Below, piece by piece: positions 45,901 to 53,175 of a stretch of DNA of 64,000 bases (position 1 is its first letter; each line of letters opens with the position of its first letter). The stretch lies in NCBI GenBank assembly GCA_003134965.1, contig PLDA01000002.1, positions 1 through 64,000 on the forward strand, given 5' to 3'. The notes beneath the pieces were generated by a model that saw nothing but the letters and a program-made list of their open reading frames with translations, did not search any database and was not told the DNA's origin. Position numbers and translations under genes: made by a program. Origin of the DNA: Vulcanimicrobium winogradskyi (GTDB lineage Bacteria; Vulcanimicrobiota; Vulcanimicrobiia; Vulcanimicrobiales; Vulcanimicrobiaceae).

Positions 45901-46281
45901 GATGCGCTGCAGAGTTTGGTTGAGGGCCGTCGAGACGTTCGCGATCTGGCCCTGGACGACCGTTACGCCCGATACCGTAAACGTCTCGTAGCCGGTGCGG
46001 CTGAGCGAGACTGAATACGTGTCCGGCGTAACGCCGTTCATGGAGAAAAAGCCGCTGGAATCGGTCGTCGCCACGTAGTGACCGGAAGGAGCCGTAGCAG
46101 TCACCTGCACGCCGGCCAGTTTCGTATTTGCCTGGCTGGCGGTGATGGTGCCTTGGATCGTCCCAGTGATTACTTGCGCGAACGCCGACGGCATGGTGCA
46201 CAGCACGAACGCCAGGAGCAGCGTGAGCGCCAATGCGCTGCGCAGCCCGGCCTTGGTGCGGTGCGTAAGCTCGTTGAGCAA
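42970..46281 (-). CDS. TonB-dependent receptor with carboxypeptidase-regulatory N-domain
   Basis: TTG 46281 is used because GAGG stands seven bases upstream and a signal peptide follows at once (hydrophobic core, cut after SAFA), giving 1,103 residues. Residues about 40-125 are a carboxypeptidase-regulatory (beta-sandwich) domain with GTIQGTITA and DSSGFFSMNGV. A plug domain follows (SIPGASFDSSGYPVLRGG, IGNVGTGSINVV), then a large beta barrel ending in an aromatic-terminated strand (FYYQLNL). Such receptors import large or scarce ligands across the outer membrane with TonB. The open frame upstream to 47067 lies antisense to the permease gene and is not coding. Ligand unknown. Confidence 0.9.
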   Translation of the reverse strand: MLNELTHRTKAGLRSALALTLLLAFVLCTMPSAFAQVITGTIQGTITASQANTKLAGVQVTATAPSGHYVATTDSSGFFSMNGVTPDTYSVSLSRTGYETFTVSGVTVVQGQIANVSTALNQTLQRIGRTQSRSTTGAFQPTQTSDTYNVGTQQITTTLGKQGGNNESNLLASIPGASFDSSGYPVLRGGREYEEGFQYEGIDYTDAFTHQFTNSLILNGASNFQVSPGAGDASIGNVGTGSINVVAKRGTHPAFGQLEGNFLAGYFAHEARGEYGWASPNGRYSDYASVDMARSSRHYGAPGADPLLIGQFFNGRSYQWINDVVNNFVYKFGKDNNQSAQAFYNNTQFNLHLGYGIPGTGIPYKDTDAFYLANARATFGLTNGQIQAVMPFTPGQQFLGDVIGGPNQRNAINYNQPDETMKLQYSISPDATTFLTAKFYKINSVSLFDFPYDSTNTVAFGDINALQGGTTNGVALDGTKQLGSKNLLGFGGKYNYLHPVYTQRSATTSLLAFGGGGNGFEAADFYRSDTCPFGSTVSPVFNPATSTCGYITQFMPAYQLGTANCPGVNSPAQICPAAGSLPFAVQLPYSDEGTSTNRQDWSIYLKDTYSPTDRLKIDVGFRLDAANWRMPACTIQWCLPTSFTTDAGGTPTSFAFNYDASTSQPRVWQPRLAIAWQATRNDALRFSYGRSVQFPAIAQVDVTGQASAYSAFANIPSYDVNTGTTAQFCSVANVAGGPLGAFQAPCSSYAQQLFWDNQAAILGIPITPLKPVTYNNFDFSYSHLFPHQVSVKVTPFYNKSFNQIASTAQQIVKNGVPLADINGNPILGPAVNSNLGKSQIMGTEFLLTKEAAYGLSGSLSLTYQNEFSNVVPTSPSEDFFPSIPPASLQLGNLYRVGFLSPFVGALTFQERTRSGWRINPVIYYNRGYPITPGLITANFVNGTPFNLPNTNITNSTQLGAAAGADRYVDPRNPGSMFAPNIAATRGTPDANSAGGVLTAARFTPVNLTVEYQSPRNPRAGTIGAQMFNVFNQIYGLPGLNTRYQPIATGIGGPYSGYSSSANQVQPTFYGITNNLPFRGGNRAYLLTPNAIPRTVQFYYQLNL

Positions 46282-46310
46282 CGCACTACCTCGTTGGGAA
46301 GGGAGTGATG

Positions 46311-46355
46311 GCAACCTTAAGAGTTGCTGGGGGAACCGTGCTTTCAGCCGGTTCC
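46311..46355. repeat. Two inverted repeats in the leader of the TonB receptor operon
   Basis: GCAAC/GTTGC (46311-46315 with 46323-46327) and a longer stem GGAACCG (46332-46338) with CGGTTCC (46349-46355) enclose an inner GCT/AGC pair and a three-base loop; only one base (46339) is unpaired in the long stem. They sit 30-75 bases upstream of the TTG start, between divergent genes, and could be an operator or an RNA structure in the leader. Confidence 0.5.
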
Positions 46356-46440
46356 AATCTCCTCCTAATACTGCCAGAGGAAGGACAATCGGCCCAAAAG
46401 GCTTTGTACGGCAGCGTTCCGTAGACCCGGCCCGGTACCG

Positions 46441-47337
46441 ATGACCGCCGCCCCGACCCCAAGCGAGCTCGAAGCCGCGGCCTCTCTGGAGCCGCCCGGC
46501 CGGACCTTCGCGGCCGACGTCTGGCGGCGTTTCCGGCGGGCGCCCGGGGCAGTGACCGGGGCGGTCGTGGTCGCGCTGATCGTCGTGCTGGCGGTCTGCG
46601 CCCCGCTGATCGCCGGCGGCGACCCCCTGGCGCAGAACGTCGCGCAGGGCGCGCAGCCTCCGTCGGGGGCGCACTGGTTCGGGACCGACAAGCTCGGCCG
46701 CGACATCTTTGCGCGGATCCTGTTCGGGGCGCGCATCTCGATCCGGATCGGGTTCGTCGCGGTCGGGCTCGCGATCACCGCCGGGACCGTGATCGGGCTC
46801 GTCGCGGGCTACGCCGGGAAACGGGTCGAGGCGGGGCTGATGGGCGCGATGGACGTGATGCTGGCGTTCCCGTCGATCATCCTGGCGATCGGGATCACGA
46901 CCATCCTCGGCCCGAGCATCAACAACCTCATGCTGGCGGTCGGGATCGTCTACGTACCTCAGTATGCGCGGCTCGCGCGCTCGTCGGTCCTCTCCGTCAA
47001 GGAGCACGAGTACGTCGAGGCGGCCCGGGCGATCGGGGCGCCCGCGCCGGCGATTCTCGCTCGCCACGTCCTGCCCAACATTCTCGCCCCGCTGCTCGTC
47101 CAGGCGACGCTGGGGATCGCCACCGCCGAGCTGGAGGCCGCGGGGCTCTCGTACCTGGGGCTCGGAGCGCGGCCGCCGGCCCCGGAATGGGGCGCGATGC
47201 TCAACGACGCCCGCGACTACTGGCTCTCCGCGCCGTGGGCTTTGATCTTCCCCGGGGTCTCGATCACGGCGCTGGTGCTCGGGTTCAACCTGCTCGGTGA
47301 CGGTCTGCGGGACGCCCTCGACCCGAAACTGCGGTAA
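46441..47337 (+). CDS. ABC-transporter permease of the DppC/OppC type, without partners
   Basis: The 298-residue product is an inner-membrane permease with an N-terminal cytoplasmic tail, six membrane segments and the EAA loop (EYVEAARAIGAPAPAILARHVLPN, key residues EAA...G) that contacts the ATPase. HWFGTDKLGRDIFARI is diagnostic of DppC/OppC peptide or nickel importers. Such permeases work as heterodimers with a DppB and need a binding protein and ATPases; none is encoded here, so the rest must be elsewhere. It is divergent from the TonB receptor and six bases upstream of an exporter gene. Confidence 0.9.
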   Translation: MTAAPTPSELEAAASLEPPGRTFAADVWRRFRRAPGAVTGAVVVALIVVLAVCAPLIAGGDPLAQNVAQGAQPPSGAHWFGTDKLGRDIFARILFGARISIRIGFVAVGLAITAGTVIGLVAGYAGKRVEAGLMGAMDVMLAFPSIILAIGITTILGPSINNLMLAVGIVYVPQYARLARSSVLSVKEHEYVEAARAIGAPAPAILARHVLPNILAPLLVQATLGIATAELEAAGLSYLGLGARPPAPEWGAMLNDARDYWLSAPWALIFPGVSITALVLGFNLLGDGLRDALDPKLR

Positions 47338-47342
47338 CCACG

Positions 47343-48215
47343 ATGGTCGTCGCGCTCGCGGTCGCTGCGGCGCTGTTCTACGGCGCCGCCGACTTCTGCG
47401 GAGGGCTGGCCTCGCGCCGCAGCTCGACGCTGGCGGTGGTGGTGTGGTCGCAGGCGAGCGGGCTCCTCGTGCTGTTGCCGGCGCTCGCGCTGATCCCGGG
47501 GATCGCGCGGCCGAGCGACGTCGGCTGGGGGCTGGCCAGCGGGATCTCGGGCGCGTTCGCCATTGCCCTCCTTTATCGCGGTCTCGCGATCGGCGTGATG
47601 GGGGTCGTCTCCCCGATCACCGCCGTGCTCGCGGCCGCGATCCCGGTCGCGTTCGGGATCGCCCACGGCGAGTGGCCCGCGCCGCCCGCGCTGATCGGGA
47701 TCGTCTGCGCGCTGGCGGCGGTGGTACTGGTCTCCGCCGCGACGCCGCGGCCGGCCGCCGTCGAGGATGCGCCGCTCGCCCGCGCGCCACGGGCGCGCCG
47801 CTGGCCGCCCGGGATTCCGGAGGCGCTGGGGTCGGGCGCCGCCTTCGGCTTCTTTTTCATCGCGCTAGCTCAGACGCACGCCGACGCCGGGCTCTATCCC
47901 CTGCTCGGGACGCGTCTCACCTCGCTCGCGATCCTCGGCGGCTTCGCATTCGCCGCGCGCCGGCCGCTGCGCGTCACCCGCCCTGGACTGCGCACGATCG
48001 TCGTCGCCGGTGGGCTGGACATGAGCGCGAACATCCTTTACGTGCTGGCCGCGCACGCCGGGCCGCTCAGCATCGCCGCCGTGATCACCTCGCTCTATCC
48101 GGCCGGCACCGTCGCGCTCGCCGCCGTCATCCTGCACGAGCGGCTGGGACGGGTTCAGTGGCTCGGGGTCGCCGTCGCGCTCGCCGGGGTCGTCTGCCTC
48201 TCCGCGTCGCGGTAG
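47343..48215 (+). CDS. EamA/DMT-family transporter
   Basis: The 290-residue product has ten hydrophobic segments arranged as two EamA repeats, the second running from about residue 155. VVSPITAVLAAAIPV and VITSLYPAGTVALAAVILHERL are the equivalent segments of the two halves, the second ending in the conserved Glu-Arg. DMT proteins export metabolites such as amino acids or drugs; substrate is unknown. It starts five bases after the permease gene and is likely translated with it. Confidence 0.87.
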   Translation: MVVALAVAAALFYGAADFCGGLASRRSSTLAVVVWSQASGLLVLLPALALIPGIARPSDVGWGLASGISGAFAIALLYRGLAIGVMGVVSPITAVLAAAIPVAFGIAHGEWPAPPALIGIVCALAAVVLVSAATPRPAAVEDAPLARAPRARRWPPGIPEALGSGAAFGFFFIALAQTHADAGLYPLLGTRLTSLAILGGFAFAARRPLRVTRPGLRTIVVAGGLDMSANILYVLAAHAGPLSIAAVITSLYPAGTVALAAVILHERLGRVQWLGVAVALAGVVCLSASR

Positions 48216-48233
48216 CACTTGCCTGCGAGGAGA

Positions 48234-48279
48234 CTCTGTGATACAAAGCATCTAACCGAAGCCGCTTTGTGAGGCAGAG
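48234..48279. repeat. Interrupted inverted repeat before the CreD-like gene
   Basis: CTCTG and CAAAGC (48234-48238, 48244-48249) are mirrored by GCTTTG and CAGAG (48264-48269, 48275-48279), with five unmatched bases inside each arm and a 14-base centre. A weak promoter (TTGCCT at 48219, TACAAA at 48242, 17-base spacing) overlaps the left arm. This arrangement suits an operator for a dimeric repressor, which would rule out GTG 48269 as the start of the next gene. Confidence 0.45.
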
Positions 48280-48283
48280 CTAC

Positions 48284-49456
48284 GTGCTGAACGCGAAATA
48301 CTTGGCCGGGATCTTCCTGGTCGTCGCCGCGGCCGCGGCCGGCTGGTTCATCCTGGGTGCGACGATCGGCGTGCGTACGCAGACCTCTGACGGGGCGCAG
48401 CGCGGAGCGCTCGGCGGGCTCTGGGGCTCCTCCCTCGTCCAGGACGCCCCGTGGTTCGAGGCGATCACCGCCGGCAAGCACACGCACGAGTCCGAGATCG
48501 CGGCCGCGGGATCGGACGTCGACGTCGATCTCGCGCTCGAACTGCGGCGCAAGGGCCTGCTCTGGTATAACACGTACGCGGTGGTGTTCTCCGGCACGTA
48601 CCGCATCGCGATGCCGAACCGTGCGATCGTCCGGATGACGTTCCTGCTCCCGTCAGAGACGGCGACCTACGACGACGTCGTCGTCCTGGTCGACGGCCGT
48701 CGCGTCGGGACGGCCGGCGACGCCAGCGGTCTGGTCGTCGAGATCCCTGCGGGTGCGGCCCGTTCCAGCACCATAACCGTGCGCTACGGCTCACGCGGGC
48801 TCGGCACGTGGCGCTACCGCTTCGGCAAGACCGTCGTCGCCGCGCACGACGTCCGGTTTGCCGTGCACACGAACTTCAAAGCGATCGACTTCCCGGCGAA
48901 CACGTTGGCGCCGACCACCGAGCAGCCGACCGCGAAGGGCTGGGACCTGGGTTGGCGATACCGCGAGCTCGTTACCGGCGCCGGGATAGGAATGACGTTC
49001 CCGCTGCCGCTCCAGCCCGGTCCGCTCGCCCAGCGAATCACGTTCTGGGCTCCGCTCTCGCTGATGTTCTACGTCTTCGTCATGCTGGTGATCACGACGC
49101 TGCGGCGGATCGAGCTGCACCCGGTGAACTACCTCTTCCTCGCCGCCGCGTTCTTCGCGTTCCATCTGCTGTTCGCGTACACGGTCGATCGCATCCGCGT
49201 CGAGTACGCGTTCGGGCTCTGCGCGGTGGTCTCGATGGCGCTGACGATCTCGTACCTGCGGCTCGTCGTCGGGCTGCGCTTCGCCGCCGTCGAGGCGGCG
49301 GCGGCGCAGTTCTTCTACCTGATCCTGTTTTCGTACGCGCTCTTCGACGAGGGCTACAGCGGGCTCTCGATCACGATCGGCGCGATCGTCACCCTGTTCG
49401 TGACGATGCAACTCACCGGGCGCATCCGCTGGTCCGAGCGCTTCGCGAAAGCGTAG
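48284..49456 (+). CDS. CreD-like inner-membrane protein
   Basis: GTG 48284 is chosen because GAGG at 48271-48274 precedes it at good spacing and the first membrane segment starts at once; the product has 390 residues. One N-terminal membrane segment is followed by a periplasmic beta-rich domain of about 220 residues and five C-terminal segments. FWAPLSLMFYVFVML, RIELHPVNYLFLAAAFFAFHLL (key part ELHPVNYLF) and the following helices match the CreD family, which in enteric bacteria belongs to the CreBC regulon and in others affects envelope stress or beta-lactam response. The body is divergent, so a CreD-like label is safer than CreD. Confidence 0.75.
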   Translation: MLNAKYLAGIFLVVAAAAAGWFILGATIGVRTQTSDGAQRGALGGLWGSSLVQDAPWFEAITAGKHTHESEIAAAGSDVDVDLALELRRKGLLWYNTYAVVFSGTYRIAMPNRAIVRMTFLLPSETATYDDVVVLVDGRRVGTAGDASGLVVEIPAGAARSSTITVRYGSRGLGTWRYRFGKTVVAAHDVRFAVHTNFKAIDFPANTLAPTTEQPTAKGWDLGWRYRELVTGAGIGMTFPLPLQPGPLAQRITFWAPLSLMFYVFVMLVITTLRRIELHPVNYLFLAAAFFAFHLLFAYTVDRIRVEYAFGLCAVVSMALTISYLRLVVGLRFAAVEAAAAQFFYLILFSYALFDEGYSGLSITIGAIVTLFVTMQLTGRIRWSERFAKA

Positions 49457-51382
49457 CTACGGCACGGCCGCGAGCGGCTTCGCGATCGCGCCGAGCACGT
49501 CGGCAGTGCCGTCGACGCGCGCCAGGTGCGGATAGCGCGGTCCGCCGCGGTAGTCGAGCGCGATCGTGCGGTAGACGTTGCCGGCGGTGAGCAGCAATCG
49601 CAGCGGCGTCCCACTCCGCGCATCGCGAAGCGCGGCGTCGAGCTGCGGCTGCCCGGTGAGCGCGCGGTCGTTCACGGCAACGATCTTCTCACCCGGGCCG
49701 ATCCCGACGCGAAACGCGACCGAGTCGGGCAGGACGTCGCCGATCGTCCCCTCCCGGTTCGCGACGATCCCGAGCGAGTAACGCAGGTCGATCGTCTTGC
49801 GGCGCCCGCTCTGCAGCTTTTCGTACGCCGACGGCGTCGCGGTGAAGACCAGCTTGTAGCCGCCGCCGGTCAGAAAGTCGGGCGGGTGCGGCGCGACCGC
49901 GTCGACGCGCTGCGCGAAGAACGCGCGCCAGTCGTACGGCTGCACCGCGCTCAGCGCCGCGACGACGTCGTCGCGCGTGTACGGGAGCACCTGCGGGCCC
50001 GTGTTCTCGCCGTGGCCGAAGAACGCGCGCGCCATGTCGTCGAGCGAGCGCCGGCCGCCCGAGAGCCGCCGGATCAGCACGTCGGCCTCGAGCCACATCA
50101 ACTCGCCTTCAGAATAGTAGTCGACGCCGCGCCGCTCGGACGCCCACGGCCCGCGCGCGCTGTAGAGGAACGACGACGAGGTCGCAGTGTCGGCGAGCGG
50201 TCGCGTCAGGCGGCCGTGCTGCGTGTCGTACGACGCGTACGTCATCGCGAGCGCGTCGAGCCACTGCTGCTCGGTGCGCAAGCCGGCGCGCTCGGCCTCG
50301 AGGTTGCCGTAGAACTGCGTCATCCCTTCGTACACCCACAGCAGATCGTCGATCATCGGGACTTGCAGGTTCGGCGTCGCGAGGTCCGCCGGGCGGCGGA
50401 ACTTGCCGTCCCACGAGTGGTTCATCTCGTGCGTCAACAGGTCGGCGCCGCCGGCGAGCGCGTTGTCGTCGGTGAGGAACTCGCCGTTGGTCCCATTGTC
50501 GCTGGACTGATGATGCTCGACGCCCTGGCCGGGCATCACGTCGCTGACGGTGAGCAGGAACGTGTAGTGGTTCCAATGCCGGTTGCGATAGAGCGCACGC
50601 ATCTGCGGCACGATGTTGCGCAGCTTCTCGACGGTCTTGTCGCTCGCGGCGAGCTGCTCCGGCGTGTCGCCGAACGCAGCCAGCGTCACCGGCGCGCCGT
50701 CCCACGTGCCGAGCTCGAACGTGCGCTGCGCGACCCCGGCGTCGAGCGGCGAGTCGACGAGCGTCTCTAGCGACACCGTTTTGAAGCGCAGCTCGCCCTC
50801 GTTCGCGAACTCGATCTCCAGTGCGGTCGCGTACTTCCACTGCGCCGACGGCAGGCGCAGCGAGGGCGCGATCCACACCTGGCTGTAGTCCGGCGCCGCC
50901 GGCGTCAGCACGACCTTGTTCCAAGCCAGCGTGAAGATGGTCGGCGTCGATAGCCGGGCGCGGCTGTTCTCGCCGGTCTGCGCGCCGAGATACTCGAACG
51001 TCACGTCGACCGACGCCGTGCCGGCCGGGACCTCGACGTGAAACGCGTAGAGGTCGACCGGATCGCGCCGCCACGGCAGCGTCGCGCCGCCGGCGCGGAT
51101 CGCCAAGCCGGCGACGTTCGCGATCGGCCCGTTCGGAGCGTGCTCGCCGGGGATCCACTTCGGATAGACCAGCGTCAGCGGTCCGCCGCCGGCGGGGATG
51201 ATCTCGTGCACGTACAGGATGCCCTGCACCGCGTGCGATGCATCGACGTCGAGCGTGATCGGCGCGGCGGCGGTTCGCGCGAGCACCGGTCCCGCGGTCT
51301 GCGCGCGCGTTGTGCCGACGGTCGCGGCGACGAACGAGAGCGCGGCGGCGAGCGCGGCCGCGCGGCGGAGGAACGGCATCAT
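49457..51382 (-). CDS. M61-family metallopeptidase with PDZ domain
   Basis: Starting at ATG 51382 the product has 641 residues: a signal peptide, an N-terminal beta domain, a thermolysin-like catalytic domain with HEMNH in LLTHEMNHSWDG and the third ligand in WVYEGMTQFYG, and a C-terminal PDZ domain near 540-620 with VLPDSVAFRVGIGPGEKI. Family M61 members are glycyl aminopeptidases acting in the periplasm. All zinc ligands are intact. The stop is adjacent to the stop of the convergent CreD-like gene. It lies nine bases downstream of the dehydrogenase gene. Confidence 0.92.
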   Translation of the reverse strand: MMPFLRRAAALAAALSFVAATVGTTRAQTAGPVLARTAAAPITLDVDASHAVQGILYVHEIIPAGGGPLTLVYPKWIPGEHAPNGPIANVAGLAIRAGGATLPWRRDPVDLYAFHVEVPAGTASVDVTFEYLGAQTGENSRARLSTPTIFTLAWNKVVLTPAAPDYSQVWIAPSLRLPSAQWKYATALEIEFANEGELRFKTVSLETLVDSPLDAGVAQRTFELGTWDGAPVTLAAFGDTPEQLAASDKTVEKLRNIVPQMRALYRNRHWNHYTFLLTVSDVMPGQGVEHHQSSDNGTNGEFLTDDNALAGGADLLTHEMNHSWDGKFRRPADLATPNLQVPMIDDLLWVYEGMTQFYGNLEAERAGLRTEQQWLDALAMTYASYDTQHGRLTRPLADTATSSSFLYSARGPWASERRGVDYYSEGELMWLEADVLIRRLSGGRRSLDDMARAFFGHGENTGPQVLPYTRDDVVAALSAVQPYDWRAFFAQRVDAVAPHPPDFLTGGGYKLVFTATPSAYEKLQSGRRKTIDLRYSLGIVANREGTIGDVLPDSVAFRVGIGPGEKIVAVNDRALTGQPQLDAALRDARSGTPLRLLLTAGNVYRTIALDYRGGPRYPHLARVDGTADVLGAIAKPLAAVP

Positions 51383-51390
51383 CACCTGCG

Positions 51391-52464
51391 TCAGAGCGTC
51401 GCCCAGACGTCGAGCTTGGTCTTGACCTTCGCGATGACGGCGTCGGTGAACTCGCCGGTCGAGGCGTGTCCGCCGAGATCGCTGGTCGCAATCCCTTCGC
51501 GAACCGTCTCGAGCACGGATTCGTAGATCGCGCGCGACGCGTTCGTCGCGCGGCGGTCGTCGACGAAGGTGAGGAGCGCGGCGATCGCCAGGATCATCGC
51601 CATCGGGTTCGCGACGTTCTTCCCGAACAGGCGCGGCGCGGTACCGTGCGGCGCTTCGGTCATGACGACGTCGGGTTTACCTTCGGGCGTGAACGACATC
51701 AGCGTCGACTCGGCGCCGGCGATCGAGCCGAACAGCTGCATCACCAGATCCGAGAGACAGTCGCCGTCCCGGTTCAGCGTCGGGATCACCATCGGATCGC
51801 CGGCGGTCGAGATCAGCAACGCGTACGTCGCATCGATGAGCTGGGGCTCGTACTCGACGTCGGGATAGCGCGCCGCGGCGGCGTCCATCTCTTCCTTGAG
51901 CATCCCTTCGTACACCGGGCTCACCGTGTACTTCGGCCCGCCGAACACTTTCGCGCCGCTGCGCCGCGCGTGGAAGAACGCGTAGTCGGCGACGACACGG
52001 CAGACCGAGCGCTCGATGCGCTCGGTCCGATAGGCCACCTCGTCGTCACCCTCTTGCTCGCGCCATTCTTTGGCTCCGTACGCGTCGCCGACGGCCATCC
52101 GCACGACCGAGATCGGCGCGTGGATCCCGGCGACCGGGCGGACGCCCGGTATCCGGCGGCCGGTACGGACGATCACCTTGCCGTCGATCGCGCGCCGCAG
52201 GATCGCGTTCGGCGAGCCGACATCGCCGCTCGCTTCGGGTGTGATCGTCGCCGCCTTCAGCCCGAGCTTCGTGCGTTTCATCGCGGCCGCAGCCTCGTGG
52301 ACGATCGCATTCTTGGTCTCGCGGCGCTTCTCGAGCGAAAGATCGTAGCGCTCGAGGTCGACCTCGAAACCGACGACGTCGGGGACGAGGACGCGCAGCG
52401 ATTCGACGAGCAGCTCTTGTCCGGTCTGGTCGCCTTCGAGGACGACGATCGTGGGCTTCGGCAC
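51391..52464 (-). CDS. Isocitrate/isopropylmalate dehydrogenase-family enzyme
   Basis: From GTG 52464 the product has 357 residues (a GTG at 52521 would add 19). It is a beta-decarboxylating dehydrogenase: LEGDQTGQELL replaces the usual GDGIGPE, SPNAILRR carries the substrate serine and first arginines, and LNRDGDCLSDL holds the metal-binding aspartates, with HGTAPRL for the cofactor adenine. It is divergent from both well-known isocitrate and 3-isopropylmalate enzymes, so substrate cannot be assigned; a homoisocitrate or tartrate type is possible. It is divergently placed from a small secreted protein gene. Confidence 0.85.
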   Translation of the reverse strand: MPKPTIVVLEGDQTGQELLVESLRVLVPDVVGFEVDLERYDLSLEKRRETKNAIVHEAAAAMKRTKLGLKAATITPEASGDVGSPNAILRRAIDGKVIVRTGRRIPGVRPVAGIHAPISVVRMAVGDAYGAKEWREQEGDDEVAYRTERIERSVCRVVADYAFFHARRSGAKVFGGPKYTVSPVYEGMLKEEMDAAAARYPDVEYEPQLIDATYALLISTAGDPMVIPTLNRDGDCLSDLVMQLFGSIAGAESTLMSFTPEGKPDVVMTEAPHGTAPRLFGKNVANPMAMILAIAALLTFVDDRRATNASRAIYESVLETVREGIATSDLGGHASTGEFTDAVIAKVKTKLDVWATL

Positions 52465-52547
52465 GACGCGGCCGGTTCGCGCTGGAACGCACGGTGTCCG
52501 CCCCTTCGGCGAGGGCACCAAACCAGGGGATCGAACGTTCCGGCATC

Positions 52548-53108
52548 ATGAGATTTCTACCGGGTGTACTCGCCCTCACGGCGCTCGCCGTGTCGATCGT
52601 TCCCGCAACGCCGGCTGACGCCGCCTTCTCCGACTCTCAGTGCGCCGAGGCGTCGCAGTACGTCAACGCGTTCACGCAGCTGACGCAGGCCGACCCGCCG
52701 CAAAAGGTCTATGACGCGGCGCATGCCGTCGTGAGCGCGTACGACTCGTGCCAGAAACGTCAGCTCTCCAACGGCAACGTCGAGCCCGGCGTGCACTACG
52801 CCTACGTGCGTCTCGCGTCGTTCGGCGTCGTCGAAGCGCGCGCGCTGCTCGCGCTGAACCGTCCGAGCGACGCCAAAGCGGTCCTCGAGACCAGCAAACG
52901 GTTCGCGTCGGAGGTCTACGACTGGCGCCAAAACATGTCGTCCACGTCCGGCAGTACCGCCAAAGACAACCGCAAGTCGCTCTACTACGATGCCGCGAAG
53001 GATATCCTGGACGCGGCGAACGGCATGCTCGCGAAGTTGAACGCGCCGCCGGCTGCTCTGCCCGGGCCTGCGCTCACGCCGCCTCCCAAGTCCAGCCCCT
53101 CCCGATAG
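52548..53108 (+). CDS. Hypothetical secreted helical protein
   Basis: From ATG 52548 the product has 186 residues. A signal peptide ends near ADA (residue 23). The mature part is almost wholly helical, with two cysteines at about 30 and 68, pattern YVNAFTQLTQ, HYAYVRLASFGVVEARALL and a Pro-rich tail, and resembles a TPR-like bundle. I recognise no family. The extra 18 codons upstream in the frame lack a signal. It is followed after 67 bases by ftsK. Confidence 0.7.
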   Translation: MRFLPGVLALTALAVSIVPATPADAAFSDSQCAEASQYVNAFTQLTQADPPQKVYDAAHAVVSAYDSCQKRQLSNGNVEPGVHYAYVRLASFGVVEARALLALNRPSDAKAVLETSKRFASEVYDWRQNMSSTSGSTAKDNRKSLYYDAAKDILDAANGMLAKLNAPPAALPGPALTPPPKSSPSR

Positions 53109-53175
53109 CGGCCGGCCTATGCCGGACGCGGTCCGGCACAGGTGAGGAACCCCACCCGGCGGGAAGTCGGACCCA

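Noticed and set aside
46282..47067. Upstream extension of the TonB receptor frame
   Set aside because: It has no signal and is antisense to the DppC permease; the signal peptide begins right after TTG 46281.
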